In this document: piece by piece, positions 33,510 to 41,550 of the stretch
How positions within the stretch are numbered: the stretch's first letter is position 1
Layout of the letters: every line of letters starts with the position of its first letter
Assembly (NCBI RefSeq): GCF_001426375.1
Contig: NZ_LMEO01000050.1
Span: 484,479-548,478, forward strand
Length of the DNA stretch: 64,000 nucleotides
Source: Paenibacillus sp. Root444D2
Lineage (GTDB): Bacteria > Bacillota > Bacilli > Paenibacillales > NBRC-103111
Direction of reading: 5' to 3'
Position numbers and translations under genes: made by a program
Notes under the pieces: model-generated
Told to the model about the DNA's origin: nothing
Database searches by the model: none
What the model saw: the letters and a program-made list of their open reading frames with translations, nothing else

Positions 33510-33932
33510 ATGACGAAACATCCTGCCGAAACCATTGAGCTTGAATTAACCATTCTTATGCGCCGGTTTATGGCCGCAACTACCAATAAAAAAGTTGGAA
33601 ATCTGGATCGTTCAGCCTATCTTTTACTTCATCAAATCTCTTCACAGGGATCTGCTGGTGTCAAAGCCTTGGCAGAGGAATTTCATCTGGATATCTCGAC
33701 AATCAGCCGACAATCGGCCGCTTTGGAACAAAAAGGCTATGTATACCGGATTCTAGATCCCCAGGATGGACGTGCCTATTCCCTACAAATCACGGAAAGC
33801 GGGGCCAAAGAATTGGCTTCAAACAAACAGGCTCGATTCGAACGAGTAGCGGAGCTATTGCAAGAATGGTCTTTGGAAGATCAGCAAATGTTCGGAGAAC
33901 TTTTGAGTAAGTTTAATCGCACTTTTATTTAG
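33510..33932 (+). CDS. MarR-family transcriptional regulator
   Basis: A 140-aa winged-helix regulator: LKAL/VKALAEEFHLDISTISRQ recognition region, SAALEQKGYVYRILDPQDGRAYSLQITESG wing, dimerisation helices at both ends. Normal MarR length. ATG 33510 follows GAGGT. It is divergent from the CBS/MFS genes, the classic arrangement for a drug-responsive repressor of an exporter. Confidence 0.88.
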   Translation: MTKHPAETIELELTILMRRFMAATTNKKVGNLDRSAYLLLHQISSQGSAGVKALAEEFHLDISTISRQSAALEQKGYVYRILDPQDGRAYSLQITESGAKELASNKQARFERVAELLQEWSLEDQQMFGELLSKFNRTFI

Positions 33933-33964
33933 ACCCTTCTCTACTGACCATTTGCATTAATAAA

Positions 33965-33993
33965 TTGCTTTGTAATCTTTTGTGTGATATGAT
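33965..33993 (+). promoter_or_regulatory. promoter upstream of the cold-shock gene leader
   Basis: -35 TTGCTT (33965-33970), exactly 17 bp, -10 TATGAT (33988-33993). Transcription would begin near 34000, leaving a leader of about 124 nt before the CspA ATG, a length typical of cold-shock mRNAs. Confidence 0.6.
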
Positions 33994-34021
33994 GATCTTA
34001 TAAAACGTGTTAACATAAATT

Positions 34022-34080
34022 CACATATTGAAAAGGTGATCATTTGTGTAATGGTACCTTTTTCAATGTGTGATTTTTTT
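34022..34080 (+). terminator. terminator-like hairpin in the cspA leader
   Basis: TCACATATTGAAAAGGT pairs with ACCTTTTTCAATGTGTGA (one G-U, one bulge) and is followed by seven T. It lies between the promoter at 33965 and the CspA start, so it is either the MarR terminator or, more interestingly, an attenuator in the cold-shock leader. Confidence 0.75.
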
Positions 34081-34123
34081 ATCTAAAAAAACATGTTAAA
34101 TAACTATTTGGAGGTAATTGATT

Positions 34124-34324
34124 ATGGAAACAGGAACAGTAAAATGGTTTAACGCAGAGAAAGGCTTTGGCTTTATTGAAGTGGAGGGCGGAAATGACGT
34201 ATTCGTGCATTTCTCCGCGATTCAAGGTGATGGTTTCAAATCACTTGACGAAGGACAACGTGTTGAATTTAATGTAGCTCAAGGCAACCGCGGACCTCAA
34301 GCCGAGAATGTTGTAAAACTGTAA
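34124..34324 (+). CDS. cspA: cold-shock protein (CspA/CspB family)
   Basis: A 66-aa single OB-fold cold-shock domain, METGTVKWFNAEKGFGFIE with RNP1 (KGFGFIE) and RNP2 (DVFVHF) nucleic-acid-binding motifs; full family length. It binds single-stranded RNA/DNA as an RNA chaperone. ATG 34124 follows TTGGAGG; a TTG two codons earlier is not needed. The ydjO-like gene follows after a terminator, as is common in Bacillales. The long leader with a terminator hairpin suggests control at the RNA level. Confidence 0.95.
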   Translation: METGTVKWFNAEKGFGFIEVEGGNDVFVHFSAIQGDGFKSLDEGQRVEFNVAQGNRGPQAENVVKL

Positions 34325-34338
34325 TACAAAGATACAGT

Positions 34339-34375
34339 AAACTGTCCTTAACAAGTGTTAAGGGCAGTTTTTTTT
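34339..34375 (+). terminator. intrinsic terminator of cspA
   Basis: AAACTGTCCTTAAC pairs with GTTAAGGGCAGTTT and is followed by eight T, 15 bases after the CspA stop. Confidence 0.9.
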
Positions 34376-34393
34376 AATCTAAGGAGGATAACT

Positions 34394-34624
34394 ATGTATT
34401 TTCGAAGAAAATCGTTAGAGGATCTCCCTCAGGAAAACACTAAAATCTGGGCTTGCAAGGAAGAAGATTGTAAGGGTTGGATTCGGGACAATTTTGCGTT
34501 TGAGTACGTTCCCACTTGCCACCTTTGCCTCTCTCCCATGATTAGCAGCGTGAAGATGCTACCTCTGATTGCCAACTCCAACATAGATATGAAGTCCCTT
34601 AATAAAGGCAGACTGATCTCGTAG
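34394..34624 (+). CDS. cold-inducible YdjO-type zinc-ribbon protein
   Basis: A 76-aa protein resembling Bacillus YdjO: IWACKEEDCKGWIRDNFAFE followed by CHLCLSPM, i.e. C-x4-C and C-x2-C pairs expected to bind zinc. Role unknown; the family is reported as cold-inducible and usually sits beside csp genes, as here. AAGGAGG is seven bases before ATG 34394. The terminator of cspA ends 19 bp upstream, so expression depends on read-through or a promoter hidden in the terminator region. Confidence 0.85.
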   Translation: MYFRRKSLEDLPQENTKIWACKEEDCKGWIRDNFAFEYVPTCHLCLSPMISSVKMLPLIANSNIDMKSLNKGRLIS

Positions 34625-34701
34625 ACGGTTCCATATTGAAATATATCTTGTCTTTCATCCAGATTTTTTATTCTAGGTCTCGTTAACTTCGGTAGAATAA
34701 C

Positions 34702-34742
34702 AAAAAAGCTGGTTCCTGTTGCGAACAGGAACCAGCTTTTTC
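34702..34742. terminator. bidirectional intrinsic terminator
   Basis: AAAAAGCTGGTTCCTGTT and AACAGGAACCAGCTTTTT form a perfect 18-bp stem with a three-base loop between the convergent YdjO-type and YebC-family genes. Confidence 0.92.
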
Positions 34743-34773
34743 CGTTGTATTATGAGATCAACTTACTTGTTGG

Positions 34774-35484
34774 TTATTCCACGTTGTGATAAACCTGCTG
34801 CACATCCTCTAAATCTTCCAAAGCATCAATCAATTTGTCGAATTGGGCTTGTCCTTCTTCTGATAAAGTGATGCTATTTTGCGCTAACATCGTCAGTTCA
34901 GCAATGGCAAACTCCGTGATTCCGGCCTTTTTGAATGATTCTTGAACAGCATGGAACTGCTCCGGATCAGCGTAAACCATAACGATGTCATCTTCTTCAG
35001 CAATGTCACGAACGTCTACATCCGCTTCAAGCAAAATTTCCATGATGTCATCGATGCTCTTGCCTTCAATACCGATGACAGCAGTGGCATCGAACATGTA
35101 AGCGACTGAGCCGTTTACACCCATATTGCCGCCATTTTTACTGAATGCTGCACGTACACTTGAAGCTGTACGGTTCACGTTATTCGTCAATGCGTCCACT
35201 ATGACCATCGCACCGTTTGGTCCGAAGCCCTCGTAACGAAGCTCCTCATAAATTTCATCCGAGCTGCCTTTTGCTTTATCAATGGCACGATCAATAATTG
35301 CTTTCGGCACATTATAAGTTTTTGCCCGTTCGAGCACAACTTTCAGAGCACGATTCGCTTCAGGATCCGGTTCACCCTTCCGTGCTGCTACATAAATTTC
35401 AAGGCCGAACTTAGCGTAAATTCGACTTGTATTTGCATCTTTAGAAGCTTTCTTCTCTTTAATGTTATTCCACTTACGGCCCAC
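34774..35484 (-). CDS. YebC/PmpR-family protein (YeeN/YrbC type)
   Basis: A 236-aa YebC/TACO1-family protein: GRKWNNIKEKKASKDANTS at the N-terminus, YEGFGPNGAMVIVDALTNNVNRT mid-protein, NGSVAYMF and the acidic C-terminus. Family members have been described as DNA-binding regulators and, more recently, as factors aiding ribosomes at proline-rich stretches. GTG 35484 gives the family N-terminus (M)GRKW and has a purine-rich site upstream; a GTG four codons earlier is part of that site. Single gene with its own terminator. Confidence 0.9.
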   Translation of the reverse strand: MGRKWNNIKEKKASKDANTSRIYAKFGLEIYVAARKGEPDPEANRALKVVLERAKTYNVPKAIIDRAIDKAKGSSDEIYEELRYEGFGPNGAMVIVDALTNNVNRTASSVRAAFSKNGGNMGVNGSVAYMFDATAVIGIEGKSIDDIMEILLEADVDVRDIAEEDDIVMVYADPEQFHAVQESFKKAGITEFAIAELTMLAQNSITLSEEGQAQFDKLIDALEDLEDVQQVYHNVE

Positions 35485-35496
35485 GATTGATCCCAC

Positions 35497-35962
35497 TTTC
35501 TATTTTTATTTCATTAATATAATAACCGATTTTCATTCTAAATGGAAAAAAAGTTGCATCATAATTTCCGTACTAACATTTTTCGTTGCGGTTTTCGCGC
35601 CTATTTGTTCGGTGGCGCCTGGATAAGCGCGGTTTCCGCGCTTTCACAGCACGGACGCGCGGGACAGACTGCTGAGATCGATTTTCCGCTTCTCAGGCCC
35701 TACCGCCGAGCTTCAGCTTGCCGAACCGTAAGGAAAGGGCTATCCTCGACCGATTCCTTTCGGATTCGGAGGATAGCCCTCGAAGATGGTACCACTATAG
35801 ACTTGCTTACTGCTGAAAAACAACCGTCGGATTGGAAGAGATAACGTACACGCTTTCCTTGTGTGTCCCGCCGTAGTATCTCGTCGCAATTCTACGCATT
35901 GTGTTGCTTAACACCCGCGTTCCGATTTGAAATATTCTTTGTTGAAACTCCATCTGTCTATA
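35497..35962. other. GC-richer intergenic region with a long inverted repeat
   Basis: There is no convincing gene. 35575-35720 is clearly more GC-rich than its surroundings. AGGGCTATCCTC (35736-35747) and GAGGATAGCCCT (35769-35780) form a perfect 12-bp stem around an inner partly complementary CCGA/TCGG segment. There is no T run on either strand, so I do not call a terminator. A 100-codon plus-strand frame across this region has unnatural composition. Confidence 0.5.
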
Positions 35963-36835
35963 TCACATTGCCGGGATTTCAGAAGGCACCTTCAAGTGTG
36001 TTACATCGATCCCTTTTTCATCGCGCGCTTTTAAGTCTTTTAGAAACTCAAGGAAGCCATAACGAGGTTTCCAACCAATTGCCTTTTCAGCTTCAGAAAG
36101 GTCATGTTGTTCCACTTGCTCAGGCAATTCGATCTCGTATTTATTAAGCAAATGAATGGCGCCAGGAACCTGTGTCTCACACCACTCTGGACCATATTTT
36201 CTAAAGTCTTGGATTACTTCTATCGGCATGCCGTGATTCGTATGAACAATTGTACGAAAAAGCCCCACTCTCTTCTCCAAAACTGCCTTGACAGAAGCAA
36301 CTGTAGCTTCAGCAACATCCCTTCTATCCACACCATTACGAAGCAAACGTGCCCCGAACTCTAAATACGGGCGAGGTATGAACTCATGGTAACGAAGCAT
36401 GGCTATCGATGCACCGGTCATTTCATGATAAGTCTTACATAGATCTTCCCCAATAACTTTGCTAACGCCATAGACTGACCACCAACCATATGCCATTGAA
36501 GAAGCATATACAATAGATTGAATCCCCGCTTGCCTGCAGGCTTCCAGAACATGGAATGTTCCATCCACATTTACAGCAAAAATCGTTTCATCGCTTACGG
36601 GTGGATTATGCGCGCAATGCCATGCTGCTAGATGAACAACAGCATCCATTCCATTTACCGCTGAACGTACATCACCAGGGGATCTCGTGTCACACCTAAC
36701 GAATTCAATTTCTCTCAAATCGTCAGCACTTGGAGGCATAACGTCTGCCATCTTAACCGAAAAGCCTGCTTGAATTAATGCCCTGCAAACAGCTTGTCCA
36801 CCATTGCCGGCAGCACCGGTAACCAGAACTTTCAT
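35963..36835 (-). CDS. NAD-dependent epimerase/dehydratase (extended SDR)
   Basis: A 290-aa extended short-chain dehydrogenase. VLVTGAAGNGGQAV is the NAD-binding motif, VVHLAAWH follows, with SSMAYG and YGVSK (catalytic Tyr/Lys). The C-terminal substrate domain is short. It resembles sugar-nucleotide 4-epimerases and uronate dehydrogenases; substrate unassigned. It is minus strand, as is the sugar isomerase at 37463, but separated by gene debris and a terminator, so probably its own unit. AGGTGG precedes ATG 36835. Confidence 0.87.
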   Translation of the reverse strand: MKVLVTGAAGNGGQAVCRALIQAGFSVKMADVMPPSADDLREIEFVRCDTRSPGDVRSAVNGMDAVVHLAAWHCAHNPPVSDETIFAVNVDGTFHVLEACRQAGIQSIVYASSMAYGWWSVYGVSKVIGEDLCKTYHEMTGASIAMLRYHEFIPRPYLEFGARLLRNGVDRRDVAEATVASVKAVLEKRVGLFRTIVHTNHGMPIEVIQDFRKYGPEWCETQVPGAIHLLNKYEIELPEQVEQHDLSEAEKAIGWKPRYGFLEFLKDLKARDEKGIDVTHLKVPSEIPAM

Positions 36836-36912
36836 GATTTCACGCCACCTAACTTCGTATTTAGGTTATCTATTCGTCATCCTTAATGATACACCTGCAA
36901 TTGGATGAAATA

Positions 36913-37086
36913 TCAGTTCCATCCTTTAGCGATAACCGGTTTCTTTTTATTATTCAAAACCCTACCTAACAAACTCAATTTCTTTTTTCGTTTGAGAGCG
37001 AGTTTAACACCTTCAATTAGTAGTATTGATCTCAATTCGTCGCGACGATTGAGCGTGTGTAACCTCTTTATGAACTGCTTGTCCAT
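36913..37086 (-). CDS. small basic protein of unknown function
   Basis: A 57-aa frame rich in Lys/Arg and Leu (MDKQFIKRLHTLNRRDE, then KLALKRKKKLSLL). ATG 37086 is nine bases after GAGAGG; a second ATG at 37095 abuts it. It has no family I recognise, no cysteines and no membrane segment. It lies between the epimerase and the remnant at 37150 on the same strand. Spurious translation cannot be excluded. Confidence 0.35.
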   Translation of the reverse strand: MDKQFIKRLHTLNRRDELRSILLIEGVKLALKRKKKLSLLGRVLNNKKKPVIAKGWN

Positions 37087-37149
37087 ATTGACCATCCTCT
37101 CAAGTGTCAGTAAATGAGTAGCAGGACTTCTTATTCTGTTATATATACA

Positions 37150-37413
37150 TTATAAGCTTGCATTGGATAAAATGTTTGTCACATTATAGATGAGTACTGC
37201 GCTTATTTTGTCGACAATATGTCCACGAACCCATTCACATATTTGAAGAGCCACTTCATTTACCCCCGTTTTCGAAATATCGACGGTCGGCATTGGTGGT
37301 GTGTATGCTTTGTCAGCATTTTCAAGCAACCACTTTGCAAAGGATTTATGCTCTTTGAATCATATCCTCTGACCAATTCCTCGCACGTAATCGTAATTGC
37401 TTCTTCCCCCTAA
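37150..37413 (-). pseudogene. C-terminal gene remnant with frameshift
   Basis: Minus strand: first frame reads GEEAITITCEELVRGYD, then a frameshift leads into FKEHKSFAKWLLENADKAY, TPPMPTVDISKTGVNEVALQ and ICEWVRGHIVDKI, ending at TAA 37152-37150. The composition is strongly protein-like over about 85 codons. A TAG lies immediately upstream of the first segment and no start is present, so the 5' part is gone. The tail (P-x-P, then VDIS, then EVALQICEWV) resembles the C-terminus of small P-loop kinases, but I cannot name it with confidence. Confidence 0.45.
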
Positions 37414-37414
37414 T

Positions 37415-37459
37415 GAGACAAAAGCAGCCAATCCATATTGGACGGCTGCCTTTGTCTTT
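37415..37459 (-). terminator. terminator of the locus 3 operon
   Basis: Minus strand AGACAAAGGCAGCC pairs with GGCTGCTTTTGTCT (one mismatch), directly after the isomerase stop at 37463. Confidence 0.8.
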
Positions 37460-37462
37460 CAC

Positions 37463-38335
37463 TTAAATTTCATTCCACAATTTTCTTAAGTTATTCATGC
37501 CTATCCGCGAACCGACTTCACAGTCTTCCATCCCTTCGAATTCTACGGTTACATAGCCGTCATAGCCCGTATTTTTGATCAGCTTTATGATTTCTCTGAT
37601 CTCGATGTCCCCATGGCCGACGATTGCGCCCCTTAAATAATTTCCGTTTGTAGTCCGGAACCAATTGCCTTCTCCCGGGTCTTGATAGTACGGTCTGAAG
37701 TAAAAATCTTTAAAATGGATTAAGGAAGCGTAAGGTAGATTTTTGCGCACGCCAACAAGCGGGGCTTCGTCTACGCACATAAAATTGCCTACATCCAATG
37801 TTGTTTTAAAATTGGGGCGATTCACTTCGGCTAGCACGCGCTGCACCCGATCGCTCGCCTGCACGGAGAAACCGTGATTTTCAATCGTAGTCGTAATGCC
37901 GTAGTTTGCCGCATAGTCGGCAATAATTCGGCTTCCACGAACGATAAGCGGTAAACTGTTTTCAAAGTACTCGATTGTCATTTTCTCCGGAGGCAGTGTA
38001 AAGGCCGTAACATCATGGCGCATATGCCTCATGCCCAATCGATGCACAAGATCAACGTGCTGCTTCACACGGTCCATCTCATCTTCGAACTCTTCCTCCG
38101 TCTCCTGTACGAAGTTAGCAGGAATCGAATAATTCGATAAATCGATACCGACCGATCTCGCCTTATCTCTGAGCGCATCCGCCAGCTCCAGATTATCCAC
38201 AAGCGTATAGCCATACGGAACAAGTTCCAGATGCTCGCCGCCGTTGTCTTTCACCCACTGAACAACATCCAGAATTGTCATTTTTTCCGACTTCAACGCC
38301 TGCAGCAAACTGTAAGAACTAAGCCCGATTTTCAT
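37463..38335 (-). CDS. sugar phosphate isomerase/epimerase, xylose-isomerase-like TIM barrel
   Basis: A 290-aa TIM-barrel isomerase. IGLSSYSL (strand 1), EHLELVPYG (strand 2), TTIENHG (metal-ligand Glu), TTLDVGNF (Asp), SLIHFKDF (His) and VTVEFEG (final Glu) give the full metal-site pattern of the family. It is last in the locus 3 operon, after the fucosidase, so I infer it converts a released sugar. ATG 38335 is seven bases after GGAGG; ATG 38341 is too close. Confidence 0.85.
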   Translation of the reverse strand: MKIGLSSYSLLQALKSEKMTILDVVQWVKDNGGEHLELVPYGYTLVDNLELADALRDKARSVGIDLSNYSIPANFVQETEEEFEDEMDRVKQHVDLVHRLGMRHMRHDVTAFTLPPEKMTIEYFENSLPLIVRGSRIIADYAANYGITTTIENHGFSVQASDRVQRVLAEVNRPNFKTTLDVGNFMCVDEAPLVGVRKNLPYASLIHFKDFYFRPYYQDPGEGNWFRTTNGNYLRGAIVGHGDIEIREIIKLIKNTGYDGYVTVEFEGMEDCEVGSRIGMNNLRKLWNEI

Positions 38336-38379
38336 CTTCATACCTCCAAGTATTCATCGATTAACGTTCAAACTTCGAA

Positions 38380-39615
38380 TCAGCTTACCGAGTAAGCGGC
38401 AAATTTGCGTACAATCGGCGTCGCTGCGCACTCGGTAAACCGGACTCTCAATTCACTTGTCTCAACAGCTGTAAATCTATCGATTTTCTTGTGACCGATG
38501 GCGCTTCCTTTTACAAGTTCCACCCACTCGCCGTTACGCTGCGCTTCAAGCACATATTCCCGTACCCGTTCGCCGTGTGCGATGTCTTCCATAATAATAA
38601 CATGATCGACGGATTGCTCACCCTTTAATTGAAGCGTTACTTCCATGCCTCCTCCTGTTGTAACGGCGAGCGGAGCGTCAAACCGGCGACGGATTTCATC
38701 GCCTAGTTCGATTACGCGCTGCACGTCCACTTCCGGCAGTAAACCGCGGTCATCAGGGGCAACGTTTAACAACAGTGTCGCGCCATGCCCCACAGAGCGG
38801 TAGTAAAGATCCATCAAGTGTTCCAAGCTGTGCAGGCTGACCTCGTCGTCCGGATGCCAAAACCAATGGCGTTTGCGGATTGGTACATCGCACTCCGCAG
38901 GCACCCATGATGTAGTGCCTTCCATCCAAGTAAGCATATCGCTTGTGAACATACTCTCTCTTGCGCTCTCCGCTGTATTCCAGCACGGGTATGGGGCAAC
39001 GCCGTCTTCATTTCCAACCCAGCGAATAGTCGGCTGTCCCATATTGAACACCATCGCATCCGGTTGGTACTGTGTGACAAGTCCGATAATTCTCTGCCAG
39101 TCGTACTCCCGGCCCTGAGAGCCTGCCCCATCAAACCATACCTCGACAAGCGGACCGTATTGTGTCAACAGCTCGGTCAATTGTTCCGCATAGAAATCGT
39201 CGTATGCCGCTTTGTCCGAATAGCACGGCTCATGACGGTCCCAAGGCGACAAGTACAAACCGAACTGTAAGCCTTCCTCCCGGCAGGCATCCGACACTTC
39301 GCGGACAACGTCCCCTTGTCCATCTTTCCATGGGCTCGACTTGACCGAATAATCGGTCGTCTTCGTTGGCCATAAGCAGAACCCGTCATGATGCTTGGCA
39401 GTCAAAACAAAATATTTAAACCCGGCCAGCTTTGCTGTCCTCACCCACTGGCGCGCATCCAGCTGCGTTGGATTGAACTTAAGCGGTGAGTCTGTTCCCT
39501 CTCCCCATTCCTGATCGCAAAACGTGTTCATGCCAAAATGACAAAACATACCCAGCTCCAAGTCCTGCCAGGCCATCTGCTGCAGGGTCGGTTTCGCTAA
39601 AACGTTAATATCCAT
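38380..39615 (-). CDS. GH29 alpha-L-fucosidase, cytoplasmic
   Basis: About 411 aa with no signal peptide. GH29 hallmarks: GMFCHFGMNTF (residues 22-32), YFVLTAKHHDGFCLWPT, FGLYLSPWDRHEP and VEVWFDGAGSQG with catalytic nucleophile Asp162; a C-terminal beta-sandwich follows. It would remove L-fucose from imported oligosaccharides. It follows the binding-protein gene of locus 3, giving a clue that this importer handles fucosylated glycans. The start is uncertain: ATG 39615 fits the family N-terminus, but the best ribosome-like sequence (AAAGGAAG) is distant; an in-frame ATG at 39654 is an alternative. Confidence 0.88.
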   Translation of the reverse strand: MDINVLAKPTLQQMAWQDLELGMFCHFGMNTFCDQEWGEGTDSPLKFNPTQLDARQWVRTAKLAGFKYFVLTAKHHDGFCLWPTKTTDYSVKSSPWKDGQGDVVREVSDACREEGLQFGLYLSPWDRHEPCYSDKAAYDDFYAEQLTELLTQYGPLVEVWFDGAGSQGREYDWQRIIGLVTQYQPDAMVFNMGQPTIRWVGNEDGVAPYPCWNTAESARESMFTSDMLTWMEGTTSWVPAECDVPIRKRHWFWHPDDEVSLHSLEHLMDLYYRSVGHGATLLLNVAPDDRGLLPEVDVQRVIELGDEIRRRFDAPLAVTTGGGMEVTLQLKGEQSVDHVIIMEDIAHGERVREYVLEAQRNGEWVELVKGSAIGHKKIDRFTAVETSELRVRFTECAATPIVRKFAAYSVS

Positions 39616-39685
39616 GAATGAGCCACACTCGCTTCCTTTAATTTGTATGATCATCGCCTTAGTTATAGCAGTCAGAAATCGCATA

Positions 39686-39718
39686 GTTCCGCCATCAGAT
39701 CAGATCCGAAGGCGGAAC
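39686..39718 (-). promoter_or_regulatory. hairpin between the binding-protein and fucosidase genes
   Basis: GTTCCGCC (39686-39693) pairs with GGCGGAAC (39711-39718), 18 bases after the binding-protein stop and without a T run. It is the third instance of this arrangement in the window. Confidence 0.6.
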
Positions 39719-39735
39719 ATAAGGAAGCTCTAGTA

Positions 39736-41430
39736 TTACTTTTTGGCAATTGCCTTTTGATAGATTTCGATATACTTGCCTAGCTGCAAGCCGTCAAAAC
39801 CTTTTACATAGCTATCCCAATCTTTCTCAATGTCCTTGCTGCCCGTAATGAACTGCGCCATGTTGGACTTAATGTAATCGCGGATTGTCGTTTTCAGTTG
39901 GGCTGCCACTTCCGCATCTTCCAATGCGATGAACACGCTGGACGGATACATCATCTTCGATTGGAAAGGTTCATATTTCGCCGATTCACGCTTCAATCGA
40001 ACTTCGTATGCGCCTTCAGCAAACGGATCCTGAAGAGCTGCCCACGAATCGCGGTATTGGAACGTGCGGAGAGACGGACCGATCTGTTCCCAACCATCGT
40101 TGTGCGTCGTTTTGGTATCAGTTATCGGAATAATCGCATATTTCGCCGGTTTGCCGTTCATATCCAGCTCGCCGTCCTTCGCTTTGCGCCATCCTTGGCC
40201 TTCCGGACCGCGCTCTTCAAGTACGATCGCTTCTTCTGTGTATAAATAGTCGGCCAAACGGATTGCAGCAATTTGCTGTTCTTTCGTCGCTTTATTCGTA
40301 ATCGCCATCTGCGAACTGCCCACTCCCGCATAATACCCTGCTTGCTGCACACCGTTCGGTCCTTTGAGCGGAGGAACGGTTACATACTCTTTATGGCGCG
40401 GGTGCTTTTCGTCCGGCGAATGAGCGTAACTGATCAAAGCTGTAGTAATGCCTCCCATCACATTGGCGTCCTGGCGGTTGCCGAGCTGCTGAATCGCGTC
40501 GGAATTTTGTGTAAATGATGCTGGATCGATCAGTCCTTCCTTATATAACTTGTTCAGGTACAACAATCCCTGCTTCCATTCTGCCTTGTTGGCGGACAAA
40601 TCCACCTTGCCGTCCTTCAACTGGAGGAACGTACCGCTGTCTTTGTCCACCTGGTCGTCGATAATGAACGAGTTCATCAGAAAGGAGGCGATGTTGCCTG
40701 CCCACATGTCGTCGGAACCTGTAAGCGGAATTTCATCTTTTTTGCCATTACCGTTCGGATCTTTTTCCTTAAATGCTTTCATCACTTCATAAAACTCATC
40801 CGTTGTTGTCGGCATTTTCAGTCCGAGCTTATCCAGCCATGACTGGTTTATCCACAGCTTCTGGGCGTAGTTGCAGTGATAGCACTCGTTAATTTGCGGA
40901 AGCGCATAAATGTTGCCATCCGGCGCCGTGATGGAGCTCTTCAGATAAGGCAGATCGGCCATCGCTTTCTTGAAGTTCGGCGCGTATTTATCAATCAAAT
41001 CGTTCAGCGGAATAAACACGCCCTGCTTGCCGTACTTCATCTGCTCATCTTTGGTCAAGGACCCATGTAAAATCACTTCCGGATAATCACCGCTTGCCAG
41101 CATCAGTTGTTTGCGGTCGTTAAGCGCTTTGTCAGGTACGAGGTCCCATTTAATTTGAATGTTCGTCTTGTCCTGAACGTATTTCGTAAATGTATTGGTC
41201 TCCATATTCTCGATGCTGGCGAGCTGAGGTGCAAACATTTTAATCGTCATCGGTTTCTTTACAATTGGGTATTGTCCTACAGGTGAGAACACATCGGTCG
41301 CGACAGGCGCGCTGGTTGAAGGTGTGTTTGCCGCAGGCGTACCTGATTCTGTGCTGCAAGCGCTCAAAACGAGCGAAAAGCTTAATACTACCCCCATCGT
41401 ACCCGTGTAAGCTTTATTCCATTTTTTCAT
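39736..41430 (-). CDS. sugar-binding lipoprotein of an ABC importer
   Basis: A 564-aa solute-binding protein. Signal MKKWNKAYTGTMGVVLSFSL with lipobox LSAC, Cys25, Ser/Thr/Pro linker, then MTIKMFAPQLASIENMETN and MLASGDYPEVILHG. KDPNGNGKKDEIPLTG is a calcium-loop-like element common in this lipoprotein group. It is lipid-anchored outside the cell. GGAGGAG precedes ATG 41430 at good spacing. The fucosidase downstream suggests a fucosylated oligosaccharide as ligand; this is inference. Confidence 0.88.
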   Translation of the reverse strand: MKKWNKAYTGTMGVVLSFSLVLSACSTESGTPAANTPSTSAPVATDVFSPVGQYPIVKKPMTIKMFAPQLASIENMETNTFTKYVQDKTNIQIKWDLVPDKALNDRKQLMLASGDYPEVILHGSLTKDEQMKYGKQGVFIPLNDLIDKYAPNFKKAMADLPYLKSSITAPDGNIYALPQINECYHCNYAQKLWINQSWLDKLGLKMPTTTDEFYEVMKAFKEKDPNGNGKKDEIPLTGSDDMWAGNIASFLMNSFIIDDQVDKDSGTFLQLKDGKVDLSANKAEWKQGLLYLNKLYKEGLIDPASFTQNSDAIQQLGNRQDANVMGGITTALISYAHSPDEKHPRHKEYVTVPPLKGPNGVQQAGYYAGVGSSQMAITNKATKEQQIAAIRLADYLYTEEAIVLEERGPEGQGWRKAKDGELDMNGKPAKYAIIPITDTKTTHNDGWEQIGPSLRTFQYRDSWAALQDPFAEGAYEVRLKRESAKYEPFQSKMMYPSSVFIALEDAEVAAQLKTTIRDYIKSNMAQFITGSKDIEKDWDSYVKGFDGLQLGKYIEIYQKAIAKK

Positions 41431-41550
41431 ATAGACGACTCCTCCCATTTTATCGAACCCTGTCATTTGAATCTAAAGGAAGTAATCTAAGCTGCAAGAC
41501 TAACGTACCACCACCTTTCAAGTTAATTGAGCTGTTTGGCCGCCATAGTG

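Noticed and set aside
35720..35800. Possible T-box leader (GGTACCA next to a long stem, minus strand)
   Set aside because: The conserved AGGGTGG...ACC core, specifier stem and terminator T run are missing, and the next gene is not an amino-acid gene.
35542..35844. 100-codon plus-strand open frame in the GC-rich intergenic region
   Set aside because: No ribosome site, unnatural composition, and it crosses the large inverted repeat at 35736-35780.
37219..37413. 64-codon plus-strand open frame
   Set aside because: It lies antisense to the protein-like remnant on the minus strand and lacks a ribosome site.
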